Assembly: GCF_012584515.1 (NCBI RefSeq)
Contig: NZ_CP051461.1
Coordinates: 1,472,001-1,536,000, forward strand
Reading direction: 5' to 3'
From: Polaromonas vacuolata
GTDB taxonomy: Bacteria; Pseudomonadota; Gammaproteobacteria; Burkholderiales; Burkholderiaceae_C
DNA length: 64,000 nt
A program made the translations under genes and the position numbers. The notes beneath the pieces are model-generated. The model was given only the letters and a program-made list of their open reading frames with translations. It was not told the DNA's origin and did no database searches. Of this stretch, positions 1-8,628 are shown in pieces; positions within the stretch are counted from its first letter, which is position 1; each line of letters begins with the position of its first letter.

Positions 1-1182
1 GTCAAGCAGCAGCACGTCAGTGCGATCGCCGGACAAAACTTGACCTTGAATTGCAGCACCAACTGCAACCGCTTCGTCAGGGTTGATGTCTTTGCGTGGC
101 TCGCGGCCAAAGAACTCTTTAACTTTTTCCTGCACCTTTGGCATGCGCGTCATACCGCCGACCAAGATCACGTCTTGAATGTCGCTGACATTGAGACCCG
201 CATCTTTCATAGCGACGCGGCACGGTGCAATCGTGCGCTCGATTAACTCATCAACCAGCGACTCAAGCTTGGCGCGCGTCATCTTCAGGCTCAGGTGTTT
301 TGGACCGGAAGCATCGGCTGTGATGTAAGGCAGGTTGATGTCGGTTTGTGCGCTGTTCGAGAGTTCGATCTTGGCTTTTTCTGCGGCTTCTTTGAGGCGT
401 TGCAGAGCCAACACGTCTTTACCTAAATCAACGCCTTGCTCTTTCTTGAATTCAGCAATGATGAAGTCAATGATGCGCTGGTCGAAATCTTCGCCGCCTA
501 AGAATGTGTCACCGTTGGTGGACAGCACTTCGAATTGTTTTTCACCATCGACATCGGCGATTTCAATAATCGAGACGTCAAACGTGCCGCCGCCCAAGTC
601 ATAAACGGCGATCTTGCGGTCGCCCTTATCTTGTTTGTCCAGACCAAAAGCCAGCGCTGCAGCGGTTGGCTCATTGATGATGCGTTTGACGTCCAGACCC
701 GCGATGCGGCCAGCGTCTTTGGTGGCTTGGCGCTGCGCGTCATTGAAGTAAGCGGGGACAGTGATCACGGCTTCTGTGACTGGCTCACCGAGATAGTCTT
801 CGGCGGTTTTTTTCATTTTGCGCAGAATGTCGGCGCTCACTTGCTGAGCCGACATTTTTTTGCCGCGAACTTCAACCCATGCGTCACCGTTGTCGGCGCC
901 GACGATTTTGTAAGGCATCAAGTCGATGTCTTTTTGAACTTCTTTTTCGCTGAATTTACGGCCAATCAAGCGCTTGACAGCATACAAAGTGTTGCGTGGA
1001 TTAGTAACGGCTTGGCGCTTGGCCGATGCGCCGACCAATACTTCGCCGTCTTCTTGGTATGCCACGATGGAAGGTGTTGTGCGGGCGCCTTCTGAGTTTT
1101 CAATGACGCGGGGCGTGTTGCCCTCCATCACGGAGACGCAGCTGTTGGTTGTGCCTAAATCGATGCCAATAATTCTACCCAT
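1..1182 (-). CDS. dnaK: Molecular chaperone DnaK (Hsp70), 3' part missing
   Basis: ATP-dependent Hsp70 chaperone that binds unfolded peptides in the cytoplasm with DnaJ and GrpE. The 394 codons present cover the nucleotide-binding domain: [10 protein letters not shown] near residue 5 and [10 protein letters not shown] near residue 195 are the phosphate-binding signatures, and [10 protein letters not shown] lies in the second lobe. The substrate-binding domain lies beyond the left edge. The start is the ATG giving MGRIIGID, with an AGGAG-type site just upstream. It follows grpE on the same strand after 178 bp, so it is probably transcribed with it. Identification is secure. Confidence 0.98.
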   Translation of the reverse strand, partial: MGRIIGIDLGTTNSCVSVMEGNTPRVIENSEGARTTPSIVAYQEDGEVLVGASAKRQAVTNPRNTLYAVKRLIGRKFSEKEVQKDIDLMPYKIVGADNGDAWVEVRGKKMSAQQVSADILRKMKKTAEDYLGEPVTEAVITVPAYFNDAQRQATKDAGRIAGLDVKRIINEPTAAALAFGLDKQDKGDRKIAVYDLGGGTFDVSIIEIADVDGEKQFEVLSTNGDTFLGGEDFDQRIIDFIIAEFKKEQGVDLGKDVLALQRLKEAAEKAKIELSNSAQTDINLPYITADASGPKHLSLKMTRAKLESLVDELIERTIAPCRVAMKDAGLNVSDIQDVILVGGMTRMPKVQEKVKEFFGREPRKDINPDEAVAVGAAIQGQVLSGDRTDVLLLD

Positions 1183-1360
1183 GATGAACTCCTGCTTAAT
1201 TTGTTGATTTGAATTTTGGAAGCCGGCGGTCTTGTATCGACTCAACCGGCGTTAAAGCTTGTTTTCTTGCTTTAACTAACTGTGGTTTGATTTGGCAACT
1301 TCAAGTACTGACCCAAGGATTTAAGCCACTTAGGTAGTCGTTTTAGGTATCAATCCGAAT

Positions 1361-1954
1361 TTATTTAGGTGCAGCTACCGTCACCAGTGCGGGGCGCAAC
1401 ACGCGGTCGGCAATTAAGTAGCCTTTTTGCAGCACGCTCACAACCGTATTGGCTTCTTGCTCGGACGGCACCATGGAAATGGCTTGATGCTGGTGGGGAT
1501 CAAACCTGTTGCTGGCTGTTGGATTGATCTCAACCACTTTGTTGCGCTCAAGCGCACTTTTGAGCTGGTTTAGCGTGGCTTGTGCACCTTCGCGAATTTG
1601 CTCAGGCGACGCGTCTTTAATGCCTAGACTGGCTTCTAGACTGTCGGCGACCGGCAGCAAACTCTCAGCAAAGCTCTCAAGTGCAAACTTGCGCGCTTTG
1701 CTGATTTCTTCATCGGCGCGGCGACGGGCGTTCTCTGAGTCGGCTTTGGCGCGCAGATAGCTGTCGGCAAGTTCGGCGTTTTTAGCCTTGAGTGTTGCAA
1801 GTTCAGCTAACGCCGAGGTTGACTCGTCAAACTCGTTAGCCGCTTGCGCTGCTTCGAGTTCTTCTGGACTGGCAGTGCCACTTAAAGTAGCGCCGTCAGC
1901 GTTGTTAGAACCGTTTTGGGATTGTTTGTTGTCGAGTGGTGTGTTGTCTTGCAT
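1361..1954 (-). CDS. grpE: Nucleotide exchange factor GrpE
   Basis: GrpE releases ADP from DnaK. The 197-residue protein has the expected plan: an acidic, alanine-rich N-terminus (about 1-45), a long helical coiled-coil dimerisation segment (about 45-110), and the C-terminal beta domain with the family signature ([13 protein letters not shown] near residue 150 and [18 protein letters not shown] near 175). It lies directly upstream of dnaK and directly downstream of a sigma-32-like promoter, so this is the heat-shock operon start. dnaJ is expected beyond dnaK, outside the window. Confidence 0.97.
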   Translation of the reverse strand: MQDNTPLDNKQSQNGSNNADGATLSGTASPEELEAAQAANEFDESTSALAELATLKAKNAELADSYLRAKADSENARRRADEEISKARKFALESFAESLLPVADSLEASLGIKDASPEQIREGAQATLNQLKSALERNKVVEINPTASNRFDPHQHQAISMVPSEQEANTVVSVLQKGYLIADRVLRPALVTVAAPK

Positions 1955-1989
1955 GCTTCGCAGAAAAAAAGTAAATCAGTAGATAAATT

Positions 1990-2017
1990 AGCTGGGGTTG
2001 TTAAAACCCTTTTCAAG
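1990..2017 (-). promoter_or_regulatory. Sigma-32 (heat-shock) promoter of grpE-dnaK
   Basis: Read on the minus strand there is CTTGAAA (2017-2011), a 13-nt spacer, then CCCCAGCT (1997-1990). The known sigma-32 consensus is CTTGAAA, 13-15 nt, CCCCATnT, so the -35 matches perfectly and the -10 nearly so. The -10 lies about 35 bp upstream of the grpE start. Both the match and the position in front of a grpE-dnaK pair support RpoH control. Confidence 0.82.
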
Positions 2018-2110
2018 TGCCGGGAATTGGTTTTTCTGGCGGCTAAATTCCAATGATTGTAATGTCGCTCGCTTTTGCTGAGTGCCGCACTGATTGCCGC
2101 ACTGATAGTT

Positions 2111-2494
2111 CTAGCTTATTTGCGGTTTTTGTTCTGTTGTTGGGAGTGGCGGTGTGGGCATGGTTTTTTTAACCACGCGTCTGGCTTGGCTTAGCACCCA
2201 TTTGCCGGCAAAGGCTTGCAAATCGTTCATGCGTTTGAGTAAGTCTGCGCCTAGTACTGTCACGGTATAGCCCTCGCCGCTGTGGGTCAGCAGACCGGCA
2301 GTGCGCAGCTCTTTGATGCGGGTATTCAGGGTGTTGGGCGTGATGTTGCCAATGCTGTCTTGCAGTAGGCGAAAGGTCTGGGGATGACCATCTTTGAGTG
2401 CCCAGAGTACACGTAAAGCGTAGCGTGACTCCAGTAGCGCTAGCAGTTGGCCCACGGCTGCGTTTTCTTTTGCACTCATTGTCAGTCTCCTCAT
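2111..2494 (-). CDS. HxlR-like winged-helix transcriptional regulator
   Basis: A 127-residue small regulator. Residues about 10-90 form a winged helix typical of HxlR/MarR-like proteins: a recognition stretch around NITPNTLNTRIKELRTAGL, then the wing HSGEGYTVTVLG. It lacks the N-terminal cysteine common in redox-sensing HxlR members, and a basic, proline-rich tail (VVKKTMPTPPLP) ends the chain. It stands alone, with 150 bp to grpE and 330 bp to the next gene, so its target is not evident. ATG at 2482 (MSAKEN) is an alternative start to the one given. Confidence 0.75.
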   Translation of the reverse strand: MRRLTMSAKENAAVGQLLALLESRYALRVLWALKDGHPQTFRLLQDSIGNITPNTLNTRIKELRTAGLLTHSGEGYTVTVLGADLLKRMNDLQAFAGKWVLSQARRVVKKTMPTPPLPTTEQKPQIS

Positions 2495-2828
2495 ACTAGG
2501 GTTGGCTTGCAGTTGGTCCCTAGCCTCTGCTTGTCACCCAATATAACGCAAAAACGCATACAAAAATCTGCTCTGCTACGAGTTTCATAGCTACCGATCC
2601 ATAGCTAGCGGGTCACGGTCTATAAAGATTTTTAGTCTGGTGCAAAATTTAGAACCGATTTCCAACTTGGACTATCGGCTTGTTACCCTTAAGACGCCTT
2701 GCTCTAAGCTCGCCTCAACGCCTTGTGTTTAGGCTTAAGGAGTGCTTGGTTTAAGTCGCATCGCCATGAGCGGCATTGTTTTGGATATGGCTTGCGGCTG
2801 TGTATCTGCCTGTCTGCCTATCTGTCTA
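2495..2828. other. Intergenic region without recognised features
   Basis: These 334 bp lie upstream of the HxlR-like gene and downstream of the GntR gene. I see no convincing open frame, RNA gene or terminator. The stretch ends in a short run of pyrimidine-rich tctgccta/tctgtcta motifs (about 2802-2828) of unknown meaning. Confidence 0.5.
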
Positions 2829-3653
2829 TTAACTGACGCCGGTTAGGGATTCTTGGGTATGACTGTTTTGCCCCTGGCGCAGTCTTTCTCTGCCGTTTGA
2901 TAAGTGGGTGCGCATCGCTGCGCGTGCCGCATCCGGGTCTTGCATGCAAATGGCGTTGTAAATGCATTCGTGCTCGAGGTTGACTCGGCGCAAATAGCTG
3001 ATTCTGTCTTCTTTGGTGTGAGCGATGATGTTGACGCGAGTACGTGGAATGATCATGGTGCCCAAATACGCCATTAAGTCTGTGAAGTGCCGGTTACCAG
3101 TCGAGCGTGCTACTTCTACTTGAAACTGAAAGTCGGGTTGTACGGCATCTGAATTGGCTTCTATGGACTCTTGAAAGGCTTTGAGCGCAGCCGCCATGGC
3201 TTGCAAGTTCTCGTCTGTGCGGCGTTGCGCAGCCAGTCCCGCCGCTTCGGTTTCTAAACTAATACGCAGCTCTAACATCTGTATCACGTCGGCGACGGTG
3301 GCAAAGTCCTCTGGTGTAATTTTAAAGTCGTCAGCGTCATGCTGCTCCAGCACAAAAGTGCCTATGCCGTGCCGGGTCTCGACCAAGCTTGAGGCCTGTA
3401 GCTTTGAGAGTGCTTCGCGTACGACAGTGCGGCTGACGTCGAAGCGGGCCATGATGGCGGACTCAGTGGGTAGCTTGGTGCCAGGTTTTAAATAACCCTC
3501 ACGAATATTCGCGCCCAAGCTCTCGACAACCTCGTTGACTAGACCGCGCGGTCTGCGTGGGCGCAGCTCTGGCAGTGGGGCAAGCAAGTCCATGGACGAC
3601 AGGGCTTGGTCACTGTTTGGGTTGGTACTAGGTGTTTTCCTTGGCGGCATCAA
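2829..3653 (-). CDS. GntR-family regulator, FadR/FCD subfamily
   Basis: A 274-residue regulator. The winged helix-turn-helix is at about residues 35-105 (MARFDVSRTVVREALSKLQ then the wing ETRHGIGTFV), followed by an all-helical FCD ligand domain (about 120-255) with the EAAGLAA and HLSNGRERLR-type helices of the family. FCD members commonly sense sugar acids or other organic acids and repress a divergent operon. It is divergent from the galacturonate/galactarate genes starting at 3793, with palindromes in the 139-bp gap, so I infer it controls them. The ligand is not known from sequence. Confidence 0.88.
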   Translation of the reverse strand: MMPPRKTPSTNPNSDQALSSMDLLAPLPELRPRRPRGLVNEVVESLGANIREGYLKPGTKLPTESAIMARFDVSRTVVREALSKLQASSLVETRHGIGTFVLEQHDADDFKITPEDFATVADVIQMLELRISLETEAAGLAAQRRTDENLQAMAAALKAFQESIEANSDAVQPDFQFQVEVARSTGNRHFTDLMAYLGTMIIPRTRVNIIAHTKEDRISYLRRVNLEHECIYNAICMQDPDAARAAMRTHLSNGRERLRQGQNSHTQESLTGVS

Positions 3654-3663
3654 ATACTCGTTG

Positions 3664-3725
3664 ACAAGTTGTTGAGTGAATTGGAGAATTAATAGTCATC
3701 AGACAACTTATGACTTGACACAAGT
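3664..3725. promoter_or_regulatory. Candidate GntR operators in divergent promoter region
   Basis: The gap between the GntR gene and uronate dehydrogenase holds two perfect short palindromes: ACAAGTTGT (3664-3672) and ACTTG-ACA-CAAGT (3713-3725). The second overlaps a TTGACA (3715-3720) that could act as a -35 element for the rightward operon. The location and symmetry are what a dimeric GntR regulator would need; actual binding is inference. Confidence 0.35.
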
Positions 3726-3792
3726 TTCATTGACTTTAGCAAAGAACAAACAAAAGTCTAGCCTTTACTCGCGCTGAATCAGAAAAATCCTT

Positions 3793-4596
3793 ATGCCTAT
3801 CAAGCTTCATAAAAAACTGCTGCTGACTGGCGCCGCTGGCGGCCTAGGCATGGTTTTACGCACCCGCCTCAAAGCCAACTGCAGTCTGCTGCGTTTGTCG
3901 GACCGCGTAGCCTTTGGTGCGGCCGAGGCAGATGAGGAAATCATGTTGGCTGACTTGGCCGATGCTGCTGCAGTCGACAGCATAGTCGCCGGGGTGGACG
4001 CCATTATTCATATGGGCGGCGTGTCTGTAGAAGGCCCATTTGCGCCCATCATGCAAGCCAATATTTTGGGCGTAGTCAATCTCTATGAGGCCGCGCGCAA
4101 GCATGGTGTGAATCGCGTGATATTTGCCAGCTCCAACCATGTGACCGGCTTTTACCGCCAAGACCAGACGATTACGGCCGATCATGCGCCTAGGCCGGAC
4201 GGTTTTTATGCGCTGAGCAAAGCTTTTGGCGAGAACTTGTCGCGGCTTTACTTTGACCGCTACGGCATAGAAACCGCTTGCGTGCGCATAGGTTCCTCGT
4301 TCGCTGAACCGCTAGACCGGCGCATGCTGGCGACTTGGTTGAGCTTTGATGACTTGCACCGCTTAATCACCGCTTGTTTGACCACCCCCGTACTGGGCCA
4401 CAGCATTGTCTTCGGCATGTCTCACAACGCCGTGACTTGGTGGGACAACGCCAAAGCCCGTCATATTGGTTATGTGCCATTAGACAGCTCGGATATTTTT
4501 CGCGATGCCGTCTATGCCAAAACCCAGATGCCGGATGCAAGCGACCCGGCAACGGTCTACCAAGGTGGTGGTTTCGTTAAAGCTGGGCCGTTTTGA
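3793..4596 (+). CDS. udh: Uronate dehydrogenase (NAD-dependent, SDR extended family)
   Basis: Probably oxidises D-galacturonate or D-glucuronate with NAD to the aldarolactone, the first step of the oxidative uronate route. The 267-residue protein has a Rossmann glycine motif at 12-18 (TGAAGGLG), catalytic Ser113/114 in FASSNH, and the Tyr139-x3-Lys143 pair in GFYALSKAFG. Its length fits the uronate dehydrogenase family (about 265). Galactarate dehydratase and keto-deoxyglucarate aldolase follow, which supports galacturonate as substrate and makes other sugar epimerase functions unlikely. Confidence 0.85.
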   Translation: MPIKLHKKLLLTGAAGGLGMVLRTRLKANCSLLRLSDRVAFGAAEADEEIMLADLADAAAVDSIVAGVDAIIHMGGVSVEGPFAPIMQANILGVVNLYEAARKHGVNRVIFASSNHVTGFYRQDQTITADHAPRPDGFYALSKAFGENLSRLYFDRYGIETACVRIGSSFAEPLDRRMLATWLSFDDLHRLITACLTTPVLGHSIVFGMSHNAVTWWDNAKARHIGYVPLDSSDIFRDAVYAKTQMPDASDPATVYQGGGFVKAGPF

Positions 4597-4620
4597 TGTT
4601 GCTTGACGTGCAAACATTGA

Positions 4621-4761
4621 GTCAGGCACGAAATCCAATTACTGCCAGCCCAGCCGGCCGCAGGTTTTTATGCAGAGCTAAACGACGCGGTTTTACTGCA
4701 CAAACCGGTGTTAATGGCTTGCCCGAAAGGCCGTATCGCCCAGTTGTTGATATTTTTTTGA
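4621..4761 (+). pseudogene. Possible remnant of a protein gene between udh and garD
   Basis: A 46-codon open stretch without its own start codon reads like protein (VRHEIQLLPAQPAAGFYAEL, then NDAVLLHKPVLMACPKGRIA) and stops 9 bp before garD. I do not recognise the family. A frame upstream is closed by TGA at 4618. It may be the tail of a deleted gene, or chance; the length is too small to decide. Confidence 0.2.
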
Positions 4762-4770
4762 TGGAACCGA

Positions 4771-6372
4771 ATGAGCGCAGAAAAAACCACAGACCATAGA
4801 CAAGCGCCGCTAACCATCAGCATGCACGCGGGCGACAACGTCGCTATCGTGGCTAACAACGGTGGACTACCGGCAGGCACTGTATTGGCCAGTGGTTTAG
4901 CACTGCGTGAGCGTATTGCGCAAGGTCACAAAGTCGCGCTGATAGATTTAGCACAGGGTGCTGCGGTGATTCGTTACAACGTGGCGATTGGCTTTGCAAA
5001 GTCTGCGATTGCCGCGGGCAGTTGGGTGCATGAAAAGTTGCTCGACATGCCGGTTGCGCGTAGTCTTGTAGGTCTGCCCATGGCAACCATCAAACCCCTG
5101 CCTTTACCCGCGCTTGAAGGCTATTGCTTTGATGGTTACCGCAATCCAGATGGCTCGGTTGGCACGCGCAATATTCTGGCCATCACCACCACCGTGCAGT
5201 GCGTGGCCGGTGTGGTTGATTTTGCGGTACAGCGTATCAAGACTGAATTACTGCCGCGTTTTCCGTATGTTGATGACGTTGTCGGCTTGGAGCACAGCTA
5301 CGGCTGCGGCGTGGCGATAGATGCGCCAGACGCCATCATCCCAATACGCACGCTGCGCAATATTTCATTAAATCCGAATTTCGGCGGTGAAGTCATGCTG
5401 GTCAGCCTAGGCTGCGAGAAACTGCAACCCGAGCGACTAATGCCGCCCGGCAGCATACAAATTATTGATGAGCGCAATATCGCCGATGTCAGCAGCAATG
5501 CCGAGCTAGCGCTGGATGTGATTCGATTGCAGTCGGAGAATCATGTTGGGTTTATGTCAATGATTGATTCCATCATGCAAGCGGCAACGCATCACCTTGA
5601 GCGCCTAAATGCGCGTCGCCGCGAAAGCGTGCCGGCCAGCGAGTTGGTGGTCGGTGTGCAGTGCGGCGGCAGCGATGCGTTTTCTGGTGTAACGGCCAAT
5701 CCAGCCGTTGGTTTCGCCACTGATTTACTGGTACGCGCCGGTGCCTCGGTGATGTTTTCTGAGACCACCGAAGTGCGCGATGGCATAGATTTACTCACCG
5801 CCCGCGCCAGCACGCCAGCAGTGGCTCAGGCCATGATTCGCGAAATGGCTTGGTATGACACCTATCTGGCTAAAGGCCAGGTCGACCGCAGCGCCAACAC
5901 CACGCCTGGCAACAAATTGGGTGGACTATCGAACATTGTTGAAAAAGCCATGGGCTCCATCGTCAAGTCGGGCAGCGCGCCGATTACCGGCGTGCTCGCA
6001 CCGGGTGAGAAGCTAAAACAAAAAGGCCTGACTTACGCCGCGACGCCAGCGAGTGACTTTATTTGCGGTACGTTGCAATTGGCCGCGGGCATGAATTTGC
6101 ATGTGTTCACCACGGGTCGTGGCACGCCTTATGGTTTGGCGGCTGTGCCCGTGATTAAAGTCGCTACGCGCACTGATTTAGCCAGGCGCTGGCATGACTT
6201 GATGGATGTAAATGCCGGCACGATTGCCGATGGGGACGCGAGTATTTCCGATGTCGGTTGGGAGCTGTTCCACTTGATGCTGGAAGTCGCTAGCGGCCGC
6301 AAAAAAACTTGGGCTGAGCATTGGAAGCTGCACAACGCATTAGTATTGTTTAACCCTGCGCCCATCACCTAA
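4771..6372 (+). CDS. garD: Galactarate dehydratase (UxaA family)
   Basis: Dehydrates galactarate to 5-keto-4-deoxy-glucarate. The 533-residue length fits GarD. An N-terminal SAF-like domain (about 15-100, with [10 protein letters not shown] and [14 protein letters not shown]) is followed by the UxaA-type catalytic region beginning [18 protein letters not shown]. The family signatures [20 protein letters not shown] and [20 protein letters not shown] carry the metal-binding cysteines. It sits between uronate dehydrogenase and the aldolase that uses its product. Confidence 0.93.
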   Translation: MSAEKTTDHRQAPLTISMHAGDNVAIVANNGGLPAGTVLASGLALRERIAQGHKVALIDLAQGAAVIRYNVAIGFAKSAIAAGSWVHEKLLDMPVARSLVGLPMATIKPLPLPALEGYCFDGYRNPDGSVGTRNILAITTTVQCVAGVVDFAVQRIKTELLPRFPYVDDVVGLEHSYGCGVAIDAPDAIIPIRTLRNISLNPNFGGEVMLVSLGCEKLQPERLMPPGSIQIIDERNIADVSSNAELALDVIRLQSENHVGFMSMIDSIMQAATHHLERLNARRRESVPASELVVGVQCGGSDAFSGVTANPAVGFATDLLVRAGASVMFSETTEVRDGIDLLTARASTPAVAQAMIREMAWYDTYLAKGQVDRSANTTPGNKLGGLSNIVEKAMGSIVKSGSAPITGVLAPGEKLKQKGLTYAATPASDFICGTLQLAAGMNLHVFTTGRGTPYGLAAVPVIKVATRTDLARRWHDLMDVNAGTIADGDASISDVGWELFHLMLEVASGRKKTWAEHWKLHNALVLFNPAPIT

Positions 6373-6424
6373 CTATTAGGGCCGTGTCAAGGCACTACCA
6401 AAAACATATCGGAGACTCAACAAC

Positions 6425-7216
6425 ATGACGCAAGCCCTAACGCATCAACCCTACCAGCCATTTCCCAACAGCTTTAAACGCGATTTGTTAGCGGGTAAAA
6501 AACTTATAGGTTGCTGGTCATCACTGTCCAACGCCATAACTGCCGAGATACTGGGGCTGGCTGGCTTTGACTGGATACTGCTAGATGGTGAGCATTCACC
6601 GAATGACGTCAGCACTTTTATCCCGCAATTGATGGCGCTCAAAGACAGCAGCTCCGCACCGATTGTGCGGCCCACTAGCAACAACGAACATGAAATCAAA
6701 CGCCTGCTCGATTCTGGGTTTTATAACTTCTTGATTCCGTTTGTCGAAAGCGCCCAGCAAGCAGCTCGCGCCGTCAGCGTCACGCGCTATCCACCAGAGG
6801 GCGTTCGCGGGGTGTCGGTGTCGCAGCGCGGTAATCGCTACGGCACGGTGGCCGATTACTTTAAAAGCGTCAACGAGCACATCTGTGTGATCGTGCAGAT
6901 CGAAAGCATTGCCGGCGTAGCTGCGGTCCATGAAATTGCCGCGGTTGATGGCGTGGACTGCATTTTTGTTGGCCCGTCAGATCTGGCCGCTGGCCTTGGC
7001 CACTTAAATAATCCCTCTCATCCCGAGGTGCAGCAGGCAATAGCTGCAATCTTTGCTGCTGCCAAAGCTTGCGGCAAGCCGGCTGGAATTTTGGCGCCAG
7101 TGCCAGCGCAAGCACGGCGTTATCTGGAGATGGGTGCGACTTTTGTAGGCGTTGGCAGTGATCTGGGTTGCTTTCGTGCCAGCACGCAGGCTTTGTGCGA
7201 CAGCTACCGTGACTAA
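6425..7216 (+). CDS. garL: 5-keto-4-deoxy-D-glucarate aldolase (HpcH/HpaI family)
   Basis: Class II aldolase that splits 5-keto-4-deoxy-glucarate into pyruvate and tartronate semialdehyde. The 263 residues follow GarL closely: [40 protein letters not shown], the catalytic-arginine segment [13 protein letters not shown], the metal-ligand Glu in VQIESIAG and Asp in [13 protein letters not shown]. An AGGAG-like site (GGAGAC) lies upstream. It completes the galacturonate-to-C3 route with the two preceding genes. The NhaD-distal reductase at 29691 might use hydroxypyruvate-type products but is not linked. Confidence 0.93.
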   Translation: MTQALTHQPYQPFPNSFKRDLLAGKKLIGCWSSLSNAITAEILGLAGFDWILLDGEHSPNDVSTFIPQLMALKDSSSAPIVRPTSNNEHEIKRLLDSGFYNFLIPFVESAQQAARAVSVTRYPPEGVRGVSVSQRGNRYGTVADYFKSVNEHICVIVQIESIAGVAAVHEIAAVDGVDCIFVGPSDLAAGLGHLNNPSHPEVQQAIAAIFAAAKACGKPAGILAPVPAQARRYLEMGATFVGVGSDLGCFRASTQALCDSYRD

Positions 7217-7317
7217 AGATGAGTAGAAAATATTTCTAATCCGGGCGTCGAGTTCTTTAACATCATATTTTGAATACCTTTTTGTCGCCCCTGAAATCCA
7301 AAAGCTTCTGTTAAGGT

Positions 7318-8430
7318 GTGCCGATGATTCATCCGCTAGTCGCGTCTAATTTGCCGCACAAACTCTCACTCAACCCTGAACGCTTTACGGCGGTCAGAAA
7401 CGCAAAGCCAGTTGCCCTTTACACGCTGCGCAATGCCACAGGTGTTCAAGTTTGCATCTGTAACTACGGCGCAAAAATCATACAAATTTTGTTGCCTGAC
7501 CGGAATGGTAAATGGCTAGATGTGGCTCTAGGTTATGACAGTCTAGAAGCGCTTGAAGCTGGCGCGCCGTCTATGGGCGCTTTTGTTGGGCGTTACGCTG
7601 GGCGCATTGAAAACGCGCGTTTCACGCTTGAAGGTCAAGTTCATCAGCTCAGCGTTAACAACGGCCCACATTGTTTGCACGGCGGCTTGCGGGGTTCGCG
7701 TTTTCGTGTCTTTGAGGCGCAGCAGTTAGATGCAGCCAGCGTCACTATGCGCTATACCTTTGCAGATGGTGAGGAAGGTTTTCCGGGGGCGATGACGGTG
7801 TCGCTAACCTATACGCTGAGCGATTCTAATGAGCTGATGCTGGACTATCAAGCCGAAGCACTCGATCAGATCACCGTGGCTAATTTGACTACGCATGGCT
7901 ACTTTAATCTCGACGGTGAGGGCGCTGGCAGTGTGCTGGCGCATCAGGTTGAAATTCCCGCCGATCACTATTTTGCGATGCAGCCAGACTTAATTCCCAG
8001 CGGTGAAATTCTCAGTGTTTTTGGCTCTGCCCACGATTTGCGCAGGCCGACAATACTCAACACTGTGGTGGGGGACGGCAAACCGTTAGACGGTTTTGAC
8101 GATTGCTTTTTAATAAAACGTGCCGACTACGTGAGCAGCGAGCAGCCAGTGCTTTGTGCGCGAGTCAGTTCAACCCGCAGCGGCATAGTCATGGAAGCTT
8201 GGAGTACTGAGCCTACGCTGCAGTTTTATACCGGCCTAAAGCCACAAGAAGCGCTGGTTGGCGGCCCTGGTAAAAGCGGTCAGATCTATCGGCAACAACA
8301 TGGTTTTTGTCTAGAGCCGCAAGGCTATCCAAACGCGCCAAACTTGCCGCAGTTCCCCTCTGCTGCGCTGCATCCGGGACAGCCGCGGACTGGCCGAACG
8401 GTTTACCGTTTCGGTTTGCTGGCGGCTTAA
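7318..8430 (+). CDS. galM: Aldose 1-epimerase (galactose mutarotase)
   Basis: Interconverts alpha and beta anomers of hexoses. The 370-residue protein has the galactose mutarotase fold motifs: FVGRYAGRIENARFTL, the His pair in NNGPHCLHGGLRG and the second catalytic His in LTTHGYFNL, then the C-terminal Glu region FCLEPQGYPNAPN that supplies the base. GTG at 7318 is two codons before an ATG at 7324; either could be used. It closes the sugar-acid cluster, so it probably supplies the right uronate or galactose anomer, though the 100-bp gap allows its own promoter. Confidence 0.9.
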   Translation: MPMIHPLVASNLPHKLSLNPERFTAVRNAKPVALYTLRNATGVQVCICNYGAKIIQILLPDRNGKWLDVALGYDSLEALEAGAPSMGAFVGRYAGRIENARFTLEGQVHQLSVNNGPHCLHGGLRGSRFRVFEAQQLDAASVTMRYTFADGEEGFPGAMTVSLTYTLSDSNELMLDYQAEALDQITVANLTTHGYFNLDGEGAGSVLAHQVEIPADHYFAMQPDLIPSGEILSVFGSAHDLRRPTILNTVVGDGKPLDGFDDCFLIKRADYVSSEQPVLCARVSSTRSGIVMEAWSTEPTLQFYTGLKPQEALVGGPGKSGQIYRQQHGFCLEPQGYPNAPNLPQFPSAALHPGQPRTGRTVYRFGLLAA

Positions 8431-8570
8431 ATCTGTTTGCAATGACCGAGTGCTGTGACTAGTATTCAGGCATTTTCAAAGCAACAAAGTTGCAATGAAT
8501 GACTAGCGCAACACCGTTTGTATCAACCGGCCAATAGCTAGCAAAAACAAGATAAAACAATACAAGACAA

Positions 8571-8605
8571 GAAAAAAGCGCCAGCCCCTTGCAGGACTGG
8601 CGCTT
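8571..8605 (-). terminator. Rho-independent terminator of rpoD
   Basis: On the minus strand AAGCGCCAG (8605-8597) pairs with CTGGCGCTT (8584-8576) across a 12-nt loop and is followed by a T6 run (8577-8572). It lies 24 bp past the rpoD stop. Confidence 0.88.
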
Positions 8606-8628
8606 GATGTCATTACCCTTTGCTGGTT

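Noticed and set aside
535..1095. Plus-strand 186-codon frame opposite dnaK
   Set aside because: It is the shadow of the strongly conserved dnaK coding frame on the other strand and resembles no protein.
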